Of a DNA stretch of 64,000 bases, positions 20,925 through 30,632 are shown in pieces (position 1 is the first letter of the stretch; each line of letters begins with the position of its first letter). The stretch covers positions 248,001-312,000 of the forward strand of contig NZ_AQHN01000055.1 of NCBI RefSeq assembly GCF_000359745.1, written 5' to 3'. Both the position numbers and the translations under genes were made by a program. A model generated the notes under the pieces. That model was not told where the DNA came from and ran no database searches. It saw only the letters and a list, made by a program, of their open reading frames with translations. The DNA comes from Rhizobium freirei PRF 81. GTDB taxonomy: Bacteria > Pseudomonadota > Alphaproteobacteria > Rhizobiales > Rhizobiaceae.

Positions 20925-22913
20925 CTACTTTCCCGCGGCACCTTTGACGCGGCCGGAGAGAACGCCGAAGCCATCGATGATCGCCTCCTGGTTTTCCAGC
21001 CGCACCGCTTCGAGCTGCACTTCCTGTAAGGCGCGCATCAGCTGCTCGATAAGCTCGCCATCGCCATCTTCCGTCGCCTCGGCGATCGCGCCTTCCAACT
21101 CGATCTTGTGCCACCGAAGGGCCTTCGACCGTTTGTGAAGCGCCAGCGCTTGACGATAACCCTCGCGCGCGTCTTCCATCGCCGCGACCTCGGTTGCCGT
21201 CCAAAGTCGGGCATTGCGGATCTGCTGCTCGAGACCCTTCAGCAATGCACCAAATTCCTGCTCTTCCAGCTGCTCGACCAGCCGCTCGCGGGTGAGCTGC
21301 GGTCCGACGATGGCGGCAGCAATCCCGAGCACCGCAGACCAGAGGCGCTGCAACTCGCGGCTTTCGTAATCGATCGCGGCGATCTCGTCATATTCGTCCT
21401 GCAACAGCAGCGGATGATTGACAATGGTCAGCGCCAGGACGCTTTCGCGCAGGCTCGGAACATCCTGATGCCCCTTGATCATGGCCGAGCGCGTCAGCCG
21501 ATCGGATGCCGTCGTGCTGACTGCCGCCCGATCGCGACCCTGCCCGCCGCGGCCGCCCGAAGAACGGGCATTGCCTTCCCGAGAAAAACCGCGCGCCTGC
21601 TGATTGCCGCCACGCTGGAACTGCGGTTGGAAGAGCCCGTTCAGCCGCTCGCGCATGCTCTGTTGGTAATGGCGCCGAACATCCTCGTCGACGATGACGG
21701 ACACGATGCGCCGCAGCCGTGCCTCAAGCTCCGCGCGCGCCTCCGGCGTCTCGAAGGTGCCGCTGCCGGCTTCCCTGGCCCAGAGCAGATCGGCAAGCGG
21801 CTTTGCCTGTGCCATAACCTTGTCGAACGGCGTGCGCCCGTCATGGCGCACGAGATCGTCCGGATCCTTGCCATCGGGCAGCAACGCGAAACGGACCGTG
21901 CGGCCCGGTTTGATATGCGGCAAGGCCAGATCGGCGGCGCGATTGGCGGCGCGCATGCCCGCGCCATCGCCATCGAAGCACAACACCGGCTCCGGCGTCA
22001 TTTTCCAAAGGAGATCAAGCTGGCTCTCCGTCAGCGCCGTGCCAAGCGGTGCGACCGCATTCTCTATCCCCGCCTGATGCAGGGCGATGACATCCATATA
22101 GCCTTCGACGGCAATGATGGTGCCGGCCCCGTCGGCACCCTGGGCGGCGCGACGCGCGCGCGCGAAATTGTAGAGTACGTTGCCCTTGTGAAAGAGCTCG
22201 GTTTCGTTGGAATTCAGATACTTCGCCGGTGCATCCGGCGACATGGCGCGTCCGCCGAAAGCAATCACCTTCTCGCGCGACGACAGGATCGGAAACATGA
22301 TGCGATCGCGAAAACGGTCATAGGAGACCGGCACATTCTCGTGCACAACGAGGCCACAGGCTTCCATCTGCTCCTTGAGCACACCCTTGCTGGCGAGATG
22401 CTCCTTCAACGCATTGCGGCTGTCGGGCGAATACCCCAAACGGAAGGTCTCGATGGTACGGCCGCTGAGGCCACGGTCGCGCAGATAGGCTCGCGCCCGC
22501 GCGCCATTGGCAGTCTGAAGCTGATCCTGAAAGAACTGAGTCGCCATCTCCATGACATCGAGCAGCGACGTGCGTTCCTTCTCCCTCTTCGCCTCCATCG
22601 GATCGGCGACCGGCATGGGAACGCCGGCCATGTCAGCGATCTGCTGCACCGCCTCCGGAAAGCTCAAGCCTTCCAGCTCGGTCAGAAAGCGGAAGTGGTC
22701 GCCGGTCACGCCGCAGCCGAAGCAATGATAGCGTCCCTTGCGGTCCTCGCAGTGGAAGCTCGGCGACTTCTCGCCGTGGAAGGGGCAGCAGGCCCAGTAG
22801 TCCCCGCGCGGCACGTTGGTCTTGCGCCGATCCCAGGTCACACGACGACCGATCACGTCTGAAATCAAAACGCGGTCGCGAATCTCGTCGAGAAACGTAT
22901 TGGAAAATCGCAT
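20925..22913 (-). CDS. dnaG: DNA primase DnaG
   Basis: The replication primase, 662 residues. The N-terminal CHC2 zinc ribbon is visible as CPFHGEKSPSFHCE then YHCFGCG. The TOPRIM catalytic core has the active glutamate in VEGYMDVIAL and the metal aspartates in CFDGDGAG. The C-terminal third is the helical part that contacts DnaB. A Gly/Arg-rich linker (about 455-495) separates them. The start at 22913 (MRFSNTFLDEIRD) has GAGG five bases upstream and matches the family; the longer frame does not. It is followed by recQ. Confidence 0.97.
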   Translation of the reverse strand: MRFSNTFLDEIRDRVLISDVIGRRVTWDRRKTNVPRGDYWACCPFHGEKSPSFHCEDRKGRYHCFGCGVTGDHFRFLTELEGLSFPEAVQQIADMAGVPMPVADPMEAKREKERTSLLDVMEMATQFFQDQLQTANGARARAYLRDRGLSGRTIETFRLGYSPDSRNALKEHLASKGVLKEQMEACGLVVHENVPVSYDRFRDRIMFPILSSREKVIAFGGRAMSPDAPAKYLNSNETELFHKGNVLYNFARARRAAQGADGAGTIIAVEGYMDVIALHQAGIENAVAPLGTALTESQLDLLWKMTPEPVLCFDGDGAGMRAANRAADLALPHIKPGRTVRFALLPDGKDPDDLVRHDGRTPFDKVMAQAKPLADLLWAREAGSGTFETPEARAELEARLRRIVSVIVDEDVRRHYQQSMRERLNGLFQPQFQRGGNQQARGFSREGNARSSGGRGGQGRDRAAVSTTASDRLTRSAMIKGHQDVPSLRESVLALTIVNHPLLLQDEYDEIAAIDYESRELQRLWSAVLGIAAAIVGPQLTRERLVEQLEEQEFGALLKGLEQQIRNARLWTATEVAAMEDAREGYRQALALHKRSKALRWHKIELEGAIAEATEDGDGELIEQLMRALQEVQLEAVRLENQEAIIDGFGVLSGRVKGAAGK

Positions 22914-23619
22914 GGCTACCTCTGGCTCGCCCCATATAAACAGGAATGATCGGCATTGCCACGACGACCGTAGAGCCACGCGCGGTATTCACAGTCCTTT
23001 GCAGGCGATTGCAACTCCTCTTTTCCAATCACAACTTCGTGAAGTCATCGTCGTGATTCAAGCGCAGACATCGGCGCTACAAATTGCCCTCAGCGTTGCC
23101 AAAGCGAGCACCCGCATCATCCCCAACCAGACCAACAAGACATTCGCCCTAATGGAAAAACAGTTTCTCTTTTAGAAAAGACGCGGAAAAGCAAAGGCTT
23201 GCACATCTTGCGGTGGATTGAGGGGTGTACGGCACATGCGCGCGACAATCGCTGAATGCAGCGCATGTCGGACGCAACGGCTCCTTCCGGTGGCACATTT
23301 ATGGTATGGTTTGTAAGCCAAACATTATTTTTTTGTAATTTGATTGTTGATGTGCAGCGCAATAGCGTCCTTCTTACGGGGCGAGACAAGCCGGCGAAGA
23401 AATTGCTTCGCGACGCGACATGCCGAGACGCCCTAACAAACGGGAAGCCAAAAGCTACATGGCTTTCAGTTTAGGAGAGGAAATAAGCACTCTTATCGCA
23501 CCGTTAGCCAGTGCGGCCATTTGCTACGGCGATTAATCGCTAGGCCGCGACGACGAACGACAGTGATGAATTGAGTGCATTTTATGCTGGCGCGGGATAC
23601 CGGCTGCGAGCAGACATGA
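22914..23619. other. dnaG upstream, gene-free region
   Basis: About 700 bases with no supportable gene. Composition drops to AT-rich near 23300-23360, which could hold a promoter. A small hairpin, GCGAAG / CTTCGC with a 6-base loop, is at 23394-23411. An AGGAGAGG motif near 23474 is not followed by a start codon. Confidence 0.5.
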
Positions 23620-23870
23620 GGTACCTGCCCCTGCGGCAGGCGTTAAGGTTCAAATGCCCGGACTGCCGCCGCAGGCGTTGGCTCTGCCTCGGAGTTCAGG
23701 ATTTTCAGTTAGATTCAGCAGATACTCAGGTGGGGCACCATCCCTACCCCCGGCGCCGCCCCACCTGAGTGCCTTTGCAATAGACGTTTGATTTTGGGCC
23801 CCACCCTGCGTCATCAAACGCCTGCAAAGCGCAAGAAGGCAGGAGCTCCCCCAGCTCCTGCCTTCTCTAA
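23620..23870 (+). ncRNA. Candidate structured non-coding RNA with three large stems and a terminal hairpin
   Basis: A run of stable inverted repeats in a gene-free region. The stems are CCTGCC/GGCAGG at 23624-23640; a perfect 13-bp stem 23724-23736 with 23758-23770; a two-part stem 23773-23779/23823-23829 (7 bp) plus 23785-23792/23813-23820 (8 bp); and a perfect 13-bp hairpin 23835-23847/23853-23865 with a 5-base loop, followed by TCTAATTT. The sequence GGTGGGGC (23729-23736) can pair either with 23758-23765 or with 23798-23805, so two exclusive folds are possible. I do not recognise it as 6S, tmRNA, SRP or RNase P RNA. Strand is inferred from the T-richer 3' flank, and the hairpin alone would also suit the other strand. 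The 5' end is not defined. Confidence 0.5.
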
Positions 23871-24046
23871 TTTGCGGCAATGACAACGACGAACATCCTT
23901 CATGTGGGATATCGTTTCATCCTGCCCGCCGCCATCTTGACGTCGTCGATACGATCTATATTTTTTAGAATATTAAGATATACAATCTTGACGTTCATTC
24001 TCTTCGGACAATCTGGAATTTTGTTCAGTTCATCGGAGATGGCTGC

Positions 24047-24949
24047 ATGTCTTTATCCGCCAAAGAACTTGCTCAAGACCCCAATTTTTTCGCTGAAATC
24101 CTGAATTATACGCGAGAGATCCTATCCACGTACAACCAGAATCAGCGAATATGTTCCGTCTTCGCTTCGCAACAGCGCTGGCTGATGGCACTCGCCGGTT
24201 TCGGATTGTACTATGGCGGCATCGACGGAGAGCCGCGGGGCCTCCACGCAAACCGCTTCGCCACTTATGTGGTCGAGCACGAGATCGCCAGCCACAACAC
24301 CGCGCTCAGCTTCCTGCAGCAAATGCTGGCCGAAGGATTCTTACGCTATCTGCCCGTCACGACGGATCGCCGCGCGCGGCCGTTGGAGCCGACAGAGGAA
24401 GCCGTCCAGCAGCTGGTGAAATGGCTCACCATCCATCTTTCTGTGCTGGACCGGCTGGACGGCGGCAAACGCAGCGCCACGCTCTGCAAACGCCCCGAGC
24501 TCATTGCCGCGTTGCAACCCGCCATTTCGGACGGCATCGTCAACAGCAATGATCTTCGCCATCCGGGAAATACGTTCGATCTGTTCACATGGGTCAATTC
24601 CGGCGGCGTGATCATGGATTACCTGATCTCGCGCGTCGGGCCGGTGGACATGACAACTCAAAGGGTCGTGGTCGGACGAATTGCCTTCACCGATATCTGC
24701 CGCCGCTTTCTCATTTCCAGAACACATGCAAAGCGGCTCATGATCAGAGCCGCGAGAATGCAAAGCATCGGATGGACGGGGTCCTCGGGACGGAGCCAGC
24801 TTTGGTTATCCTGCGGCTTTATACAGGAATACCGGAATTTTCAGGCGGAGAAATTCTCCATCATGGACACCGCCTGGAGAAGCGCCTTCGGCTCGCGACA
24901 AATCCGCTCGCCGAAGGCAAAACAGGCCTTTACTTCAGCAACTCCTTGA
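24047..24949 (+). CDS. Conserved-looking hypothetical protein, possible winged-helix regulator
   Basis: A soluble protein of 300 residues. It has no signal peptide or membrane segment. Parts look like a helix-turn-helix/winged region: NTALSFLQQMLAEGFLRYLP followed by TTDRRARPLEPTEEAVQQLV resembles the recognition helix and wing of MarR-type proteins. A second stretch, FTDICRRFLISRTHAKRLM, also resembles an HTH. The start at 24047 has GGAG seven to eight bases upstream, and the upstream 150 bases are AT-rich. It is convergent with yqeY, overlapping it by 20 bases. The function is unknown to me. Confidence 0.7.
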   Translation: MSLSAKELAQDPNFFAEILNYTREILSTYNQNQRICSVFASQQRWLMALAGFGLYYGGIDGEPRGLHANRFATYVVEHEIASHNTALSFLQQMLAEGFLRYLPVTTDRRARPLEPTEEAVQQLVKWLTIHLSVLDRLDGGKRSATLCKRPELIAALQPAISDGIVNSNDLRHPGNTFDLFTWVNSGGVIMDYLISRVGPVDMTTQRVVVGRIAFTDICRRFLISRTHAKRLMIRAARMQSIGWTGSSGRSQLWLSCGFIQEYRNFQAEKFSIMDTAWRSAFGSRQIRSPKAKQAFTSATP

Positions 24950-25382
24950 GAATGGCCGAGGCCTTGGCGAAATCCATCTGGCCCGCATAGCGCTCGCGCA
25001 GGGCGGCGACGCACTTGCCCATATCCTTCAGGCCCTGCGCGCCGAGTTCGGCAACGATGGCGACGCAGATCTCGCGCACCTTCTCTTCGGAAAGCTGCTC
25101 GGGCATGAAGCCCTGGATCACCGTGATCTCCTCACGCTCCTTCGCGGCAAGCTCGGGGCGACCGCCCTCGACATAGATCTTCTCCGACTCTTCCCGCTGT
25201 TTGATCATTTTGGCGAGCAGCTGCAGGATCTCGTCGTCGCTTGCCTGCTCCTTGCCGAGACCGCGATTGGCGATGTCCTTGTCCTTGACGGCCGCAAGGA
25301 TGAGACGCACGGTCGAAAGCCTCGCCGCATCCTTGGCCTTCATGGCGTCCTTCTGGGCGTTGGAAAGGGTTTCGCGGATCAT
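24930..25382 (-). CDS. GatB/YqeY domain protein
   Basis: A 150-residue YqeY-like protein, related to the tail domain of the GatB subunit of tRNA amidotransferase. The family is thought to bind tRNA, but the role of free-standing members is unclear. MIRETLSNAQKDAMKAKDAA, the central EREEITVIQGFMPEQLSEEK and DMGKCVAALRERYAGQMDFA are diagnostic. In rhizobia it commonly lies between carA and dnaG, as here. It is divergent from carA and overlaps the 3' end of the gene at 24047. Confidence 0.93.
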   Translation of the reverse strand: MIRETLSNAQKDAMKAKDAARLSTVRLILAAVKDKDIANRGLGKEQASDDEILQLLAKMIKQREESEKIYVEGGRPELAAKEREEITVIQGFMPEQLSEEKVREICVAIVAELGAQGLKDMGKCVAALRERYAGQMDFAKASAILKELLK

Positions 25383-25686
25383 GTCTCTAAACTCCTTGAA
25401 GCAGGTGGGCGACGATCGCCCGTCCCCTTATTTCATCTTGCCTGTCTCTTAGACCATCAGCGCCAATTAATGCAATTGCGTCGAGCCGGTCGAAACGGGG
25501 CGAATTCCCAGGCAGGAAAGCAAAAGCGTGCATTGACCGGCCCGCCTTGTTTAGCTATGTCCATCACCTGCACATTAGATCGATATGAAGATCTCAAGCC
25601 GTGACCTCGGTCGCCGGCTGTACCTTGCTACAAACATGGCGGAAGCCTACGGCCTCTTCAAGGCCGCGCACGACGCCGGAAACGGG
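25383..25686. other. yqeY-carA divergent intergenic region
   Basis: About 300 bases. It carries the candidate carA promoter at 25533-25561. From 25585 an in-frame upstream extension of carA is open, but it lacks family similarity and is taken as 5' leader. Confidence 0.55.
25533..25561 (+). promoter_or_regulatory. Candidate sigma-70 promoter of carA
   Basis: The boxes TTGACC (25533-25538) and TATGTC (25556-25561) are separated by 17 bases. This predicts a start near 25568 and a leader of about 120 bases before the carA ATG. Confidence 0.5.
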
Positions 25687-26901
25687 ATGACTATGACCGC
25701 GACAGCCCCATGGACCACCGAAAAGCCGACTGCTCTTCTCGTTCTCGCCGATGGCACAGTCATCGAAGGCAAGGGTATCGGCGCGACCGGTAAGGTCCAG
25801 GCCGAAGTCTGCTTCAACACCGCGCTGACGGGATATGAGGAGATTCTGACCGATCCATCCTATCTCGGCCAGATCGTCACCTTCACCTTCCCTCACATCG
25901 GCAATGTCGGCACGAACGAGGAAGACATCGAAGACCTGACGCCGGCTGCCCGCCACGGCGCGGTCGGCGTCATCTTCAAGGCCGACATCACCGATCCTTC
26001 GAACTACCGGGCCGCCAAGCACCTCGACCAGTGGCTTAAGGCGCGCGGCATCATCGGCCTCAGCGGCATCGACACCCGTGCCCTCACCGCCTGGATCCGC
26101 GAGAACGGCATGCCGAACGGCGTGATCGCCCATGATCCGAACGGCGTCTTCGACGTCGAGCAGCTGAAGGTCGATGCCAAGGCCTGGAGCGGCCTCGAAG
26201 GCCTCGACCTTGCCAAGGTCGCCTCCTCGGGCCAGTCCTCGCAATGGTCGCAAACGCCCTGGATCTGGAATGAAGGCTATGGCGAACTTGGCGCGGCCGA
26301 CGCCAAGTACCACGTCGTCTGCCTCGACTACGGCGTCAAGCGCAACATCCTGCGCCTCTTCGCCGGCCTCGACTGCAAGGTCACCGTTCTGCCGGCAACC
26401 GCCTCGACCGACGAAGTCCTCGGCCTCAAGCCGGATGGCATTTTTCTCTCCAACGGCCCCGGCGATCCGGCCGCGACCGGCGAATATGCCGTGCCTGTCA
26501 TCAAGGATCTGCTGAAAACCGAAATCCCGCTGTTCGGCATCTGCCTCGGCCACCAGATGCTTGGCCTCGCGCTCGGCGCCAAGACGGCGAAGATGCATCA
26601 GGGCCATCACGGCGCCAACCACCCGGTCAAGGATCATACCACGGGCAAGGTCGAGATCGTTTCGATGAACCACGGCTTCGCAGTCGACTCGAACTCGCTG
26701 CCGGAAGGTATTGAGGAGACTCACGTTTCGCTCTTCGACGGCAGCAATTGCGGCCTGCGGGTCGCTGGCAAGCCGGTCTTCTCCGTCCAGCATCACCCGG
26801 AAGCGTCTCCCGGCCCGCAGGACAGCCACTATCTTTTCCGCCGTTTCGTTAATCTGGTGCGCGAAAAGAAGGGCGAACCGGCCCTGGCGGAGCGCGCCTG
26901 A
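25687..26901 (+). CDS. carA: Carbamoyl-phosphate synthase small subunit
   Basis: The glutaminase subunit that feeds ammonia to CarB for carbamoyl phosphate, the precursor of arginine and pyrimidines. It has 404 residues. The N-terminal domain shows CFNTALTGYEEILTDPSYLG. The class I amidotransferase domain has the catalytic Cys in GICLGHQMLGLALG and the His/Glu pair in VQHHPEASPGP. The ATG at 25687 with GGAAACGG before it gives the family N-terminus; an ATG six bases later is equally likely. carB is not adjacent but 8.4 kb downstream on the same strand. Confidence 0.97.
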   Translation: MTMTATAPWTTEKPTALLVLADGTVIEGKGIGATGKVQAEVCFNTALTGYEEILTDPSYLGQIVTFTFPHIGNVGTNEEDIEDLTPAARHGAVGVIFKADITDPSNYRAAKHLDQWLKARGIIGLSGIDTRALTAWIRENGMPNGVIAHDPNGVFDVEQLKVDAKAWSGLEGLDLAKVASSGQSSQWSQTPWIWNEGYGELGAADAKYHVVCLDYGVKRNILRLFAGLDCKVTVLPATASTDEVLGLKPDGIFLSNGPGDPAATGEYAVPVIKDLLKTEIPLFGICLGHQMLGLALGAKTAKMHQGHHGANHPVKDHTTGKVEIVSMNHGFAVDSNSLPEGIEETHVSLFDGSNCGLRVAGKPVFSVQHHPEASPGPQDSHYLFRRFVNLVREKKGEPALAERA

Positions 26902-26927
26902 TAGCGCTGACGACATGATTGCATGAG

Positions 26928-26962
26928 AAAAGCCCCGGATTGGCGACCAATCCGGGGCTTTT
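26928..26962. terminator. Bidirectional terminator between carA and the EVE gene
   Basis: A perfect 16-bp stem (26928-26943 with 26947-26962) with a 3-base loop, flanked by A-runs on one side and T-runs on the other (CTTTTCTCTTT on plus). It can end both carA and the convergent gene at 27020-27592. Confidence 0.88.
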
Positions 26963-27019
26963 CTCTTTGTAAGTCAAGTTGGGAGGTCTTTTCGTCACAT
27001 CGGTTCAGCGTGCTGAAAC

Positions 27020-27592
27020 TCAGGCCCGCAGGCGGCGCTGCTTGACCACTTCAAGCTCGCTCATCAGGATTTCCTCGAGGAACTCGAAGTCCGACTGCCC
27101 GAATTCAACGAGGCCGAACCTCAGCTTGTAGCCCCAGTTCTTGTCCTGGGTGAAATCGAGCCAGCCCAAGAGCGGACGAAGCGGCTGTTCGGGCGCATCA
27201 AGCCAATCCACATCCTTGCGGTAGGCCTTTCCGCAGCCCATCTCGGCAAGGTAAGGCTCGCCCTCACGGACAAAACCGATGGCGGTGAAGCTCTGAAAAC
27301 CGTCTTTCTCGCCCATTTTGATGGATGGGGAGTAGTAAACGATGCCGTCGCCCGGCCTGATCCGCTTCAATGGAGCCCGTTTGCCGTGGTTCACCTGCAT
27401 GAACCCATGCTGGCGCCCAATGCGCACATGCTCGGCGCTGGCGACGGCCAGCCAGTAGGATCTTTGCTCCGGCTCAGGTCGCCGGGACGATGTATTGGCG
27501 TGCGGAAAGAGGCGCACGGCAGCGCCCTGCCGGATGATGTCTTCCCGCGGGAAAAGCGCGGCATCGGTACGATCGCTTGCTTTGAATGTCAT
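27020..27592 (-). CDS. EVE domain protein (UPF0310-like)
   Basis: A 190-residue protein. Residues about 45-185 form an EVE (PUA/YTH-like) domain, recognisable from [40 protein letters not shown] and [22 protein letters not shown] domains are known or thought to bind modified nucleobases. The 44-residue N-terminal part is polar and not part of the domain. The ATG at 27592 has a GGGAGA site, which supports the long form. It does not lie in a restriction or defence cluster. Confidence 0.88.
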   Translation of the reverse strand: MTFKASDRTDAALFPREDIIRQGAAVRLFPHANTSSRRPEPEQRSYWLAVASAEHVRIGRQHGFMQVNHGKRAPLKRIRPGDGIVYYSPSIKMGEKDGFQSFTAIGFVREGEPYLAEMGCGKAYRKDVDWLDAPEQPLRPLLGWLDFTQDKNWGYKLRFGLVEFGQSDFEFLEEILMSELEVVKQRRLRA

Positions 27593-27686
27593 GGTCGTCT
27601 CCCGTCTTTGGTATGAGACAGTTATAGACGATCATGCTGTCAATTTTTGTCAGCAGTCTTGCGGACTGACAATAGACTCTTCCGTC

Positions 27687-29084
27687 TCAGCCGGCGGCCT
27701 TTTCCGAGCGTACCAGCAGATAGAAACGCGTGCACAGCATCGCAGCCGCGGAGCCCAGGCCAAGCAGGAAACCGAACCATATGCCGATACCCCCGAGGCT
27801 AAGCGGGAATGCCAGCAGCCAGGCCAGAAAGAAGCCGATCGGCCAATAGGCAATCAATGCCATGATCATCGGCACGCGAGCATCCTTCAGGCCGCGCAGC
27901 AGGCCGCTGGCGATCGACTGCAGGCCGTCGACCAGCTGGAACAGGCCCGCCACGACGATCAGCGGTGCCGCATAGGCGAGCACCTTCGGTGCGTCGACGG
28001 AGGTGACATCCAGGAACCAGCTTCCGAACCATGTCGGCATGGTCGCGAACAGGATGCTGCCCAAAAGCGAGATACAGCTCGAAACGACCAGCACGACGAT
28101 CGCCGCACGCTTCAGGCCGACATGATCCCCTTGCCCATGCGCAACACCGACCCGCACCGTCGCAGCCTGGCTGAGCCCAAGCGGGATCATGAAGGCGATT
28201 GACGCCCACTGCAGGGCAATACCGTGCGCCGCAAGCTCGATCGTGCCGATCTGCCCCATCAGCAGCGACGCAGCGGTGAACAGGCTGACTTCGGCGAGAA
28301 CCGTGACGCTGATCGGGAAGCCGAGGCGGATCACGTCCCACAGAGCATGCCAATCGGGCCGCCAGAAGCGGACGAAAATCTCATAGCGGCGCGTATCCTC
28401 ATGCGCCTGAACATAGCCGACGATGAAGAAGAAGCCGGCCGTCTGCACGGCCACCGACACGATCGCCGCACCATGCAGCCCCATCGCCGGCAAGCCGAAA
28501 TGGCCAAGCACGAGGATGTAGGCAAGCACCGCATTCATGACCAACATGGCGATGGTGACCTTGAGGATGATGCCGGCCCGGCCGATGGCGCTCACCAGGG
28601 CGCGGATGACATTGTAGAGCAGCCCCGGCAGCACGGCAAAATGACCGATGTCGATATAGCCGCTGGCCAGGCGCGCAACATCCGGCTTCTGCCCGGCCGC
28701 CAGTAGGATCTGCTCGGAATAGAGGAAAGCAGGCTGCGCCAGGAGCCAATAAGCCGTGACGACCCACAGGCCCATGCGCAAGGCCCGGCGAACCGAAGCC
28801 ACATCCCCTTGGCCGTAGGCCTGCGCCACCAGCGGCACCACGGCAATGGAGAAGCCCGAACCGAAAATCAGAATCGTGAACAGGAACTGCGCAGCCAGCA
28901 CCATTGCCGCCAGTTGTTCCGCACCAAGCCGTCCAACGATCATCACGTCTGTGGTGTTGATGCCGAGCTGCGCCAGCTGCGCGCCGATCAGCGGTATGCC
29001 GAGCGCAAGAGTTGCACGAATATGTGCAGACCACGAATTATTGTTGTCATGCGCGTGCGGGCGCGCAGCGAACGGCATATCCAT
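27687..29084 (-). CDS. MATE family efflux transporter
   Basis: A multidrug and toxin extrusion protein of 465 residues with about twelve hydrophobic segments in two homologous halves. The family features PLIGAQLAQLGINTTDVMIVG near the start, GSGFSIAVVPLVAQAYGQGD and, in the second half, GLSQAATVRVGVAHGQGDHV are visible. Such pumps exchange cationic drugs for sodium or protons across the inner membrane. The ATG at 29084 is chosen; a GTG just before it and an ATG at 29078 are close alternatives, and none has a strong ribosome site. It appears monocistronic. Confidence 0.93.
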   Translation of the reverse strand: MDMPFAARPHAHDNNNSWSAHIRATLALGIPLIGAQLAQLGINTTDVMIVGRLGAEQLAAMVLAAQFLFTILIFGSGFSIAVVPLVAQAYGQGDVASVRRALRMGLWVVTAYWLLAQPAFLYSEQILLAAGQKPDVARLASGYIDIGHFAVLPGLLYNVIRALVSAIGRAGIILKVTIAMLVMNAVLAYILVLGHFGLPAMGLHGAAIVSVAVQTAGFFFIVGYVQAHEDTRRYEIFVRFWRPDWHALWDVIRLGFPISVTVLAEVSLFTAASLLMGQIGTIELAAHGIALQWASIAFMIPLGLSQAATVRVGVAHGQGDHVGLKRAAIVVLVVSSCISLLGSILFATMPTWFGSWFLDVTSVDAPKVLAYAAPLIVVAGLFQLVDGLQSIASGLLRGLKDARVPMIMALIAYWPIGFFLAWLLAFPLSLGGIGIWFGFLLGLGSAAAMLCTRFYLLVRSEKAAG

Positions 29085-29232
29085 CACGAAAACTCGATCT
29101 TTTGAAACGCGCGAACCGCCCTACCAATGCGTGCGCGAGCTTGCGGCATTATCGCAACTTAGGGCAAAAAGCCAGCAGACAAGACCGAAGTGCTAAAGAA
29201 TTCATCATATCATCAAAATATCTGATGAAATT

Positions 29233-30489
29233 CTAGGCTGCCTCTCCTGCTTCCGATTGTGCAACCGTCGTCGGCACGGTCTTGCGGACCTTCGTCAGCA
29301 GCACCACGAGAGATATGGCAATCAGAATTGCGCTCATGATGAACGGTGCGCCAGCGAAGACCACGGGTGCCGTCGGCTCGGTATAGTAGCTGAAGAGGTA
29401 TGGGAACAGCACCGGCCCGACAATTGCGGTGATGCTCGTCATGCTGCCGAGCGCTCCCTGCAGTTCGCCCTGCGCCGAAGGCGGAACCTTGCTGGCGGCG
29501 ATGGAACGAAGCGGCGCATCCGCGACGTTTTCGATAACGGTCAGGACAACGACCGCATAGACCATCCAGCCCTGCCAGGCGAAAGCATAGCCCATCAACC
29601 CGAGGCAGGAGAAAGCCAGCCCAAGCAACGCAGTCTTCCACTCACCAAGCACGGGCACCAGACGAGGCAGGACGAGGCCTATGACGATCGCCGCGCCGAT
29701 GCCGTATACGCCAAGGGAAAAGCCGATTTCTCCCTCGCTCCAATTATAGCGATAGGAGGTGACGAAAGCCCAGACCGCCGGATAGACGCCGTGGGCGAGC
29801 CAGTTCAGGAACATCACGACGCAGACCCAGCCGATGCCGTGATACCGCCGTACCTGCCTGAGTGCGCCGAGCGGATTGGCCCGCCGGATATCGAACGGCC
29901 GGCGATTCCTGATATCCAGCGTTTCCGGCAGAAGGAAATAGGCTCCGACGAAATTCAGGAACGCCAAAGCGGCGGCGCCGTAGAAAGGCACGCGCGGGCC
30001 GAATTCGCCGAGGAAACCGCCGATGACAGGCCCGAGCACGAAGCCGACGCCGAAAGCCATGCCGATCAGGCCGAAATTCTTCGCCCGGTTCTCGTCGTTG
30101 CTGATATCGGCGATATAGGCAGAACAGGTCGAGAAGCTCGCACCGCTGATGCCGGCAAGAACGCGGCCGACGAACAGCATCCAGTAGGAGCCGGCGATCG
30201 CGCAGATGAAATTATCGATCGCAAACGTCAGCACCGACGCGAGCAGCAGCGGACGGCGACCGAAGCGGTCGCTCAGATTGCCGATCAGCGGCGAAAACAG
30301 AAACTGCATCGCGGCATAAGCCAGCAGCAGCCAGCCGCCTTCCGTGGCCGCGGCGCTGACGGAGGCACCCGTCAGCTCTTCCAGATATTTCGGCATTACC
30401 GGCATGATGATCGCAATGCCGATGACGTCGAGGAAGAGGATGAGGAAGACGAGGAACAGGCCGCGCCGTGCGAATTTCGGATCGATCAT
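29233..30489 (-). CDS. MFS transporter of the TetA type
   Basis: A 12-segment major facilitator of 418 residues, most like tetracycline/proton antiporters (TCR/Tet group). The diagnostic A-like motif [16 protein letters not shown] follows segment two, and [20 protein letters not shown] (motif C-like) and [17 protein letters not shown] are present. The first ~10 residues are cytosolic. The start at 30489 has AAGG seven bases upstream. No TetR repressor gene is adjacent; the neighbour at 30633 is a LysR regulator linked to an aldo-keto reductase. The substrate is unknown. Confidence 0.92.
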   Translation of the reverse strand: MIDPKFARRGLFLVFLILFLDVIGIAIIMPVMPKYLEELTGASVSAAATEGGWLLLAYAAMQFLFSPLIGNLSDRFGRRPLLLASVLTFAIDNFICAIAGSYWMLFVGRVLAGISGASFSTCSAYIADISNDENRAKNFGLIGMAFGVGFVLGPVIGGFLGEFGPRVPFYGAAALAFLNFVGAYFLLPETLDIRNRRPFDIRRANPLGALRQVRRYHGIGWVCVVMFLNWLAHGVYPAVWAFVTSYRYNWSEGEIGFSLGVYGIGAAIVIGLVLPRLVPVLGEWKTALLGLAFSCLGLMGYAFAWQGWMVYAVVVLTVIENVADAPLRSIAASKVPPSAQGELQGALGSMTSITAIVGPVLFPYLFSYYTEPTAPVVFAGAPFIMSAILIAISLVVLLTKVRKTVPTTVAQSEAGEAA

Positions 30490-30632
30490 GGAGTTGCCTT
30501 TAGGGGCTCCGTCTCCATGAAAGAGACAGAACGTGAACGAAAAATGAGGATGTTCCAATACATAAAGATTTTAGCCGAAACAATCCGTGAACGCTTCAAT
30601 CTTATTGATTTATCGACCGGTTTTTTTGATCT

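Noticed and set aside
21108..22862. Long plus-strand frame opposite dnaG
   Set aside because: Antisense shadow; dnaG motifs are complete on the minus strand.
23401..23880. Two-piece tmRNA, 6S or RNase P RNA in the dnaG upstream region
   Set aside because: No tag-peptide frame, no tRNA-like acceptor and no conserved P RNA core was found in the structured segment.
25594..26916. 440-codon minus-strand frame opposite carA
   Set aside because: Antisense shadow of carA, which has full catalytic motifs.
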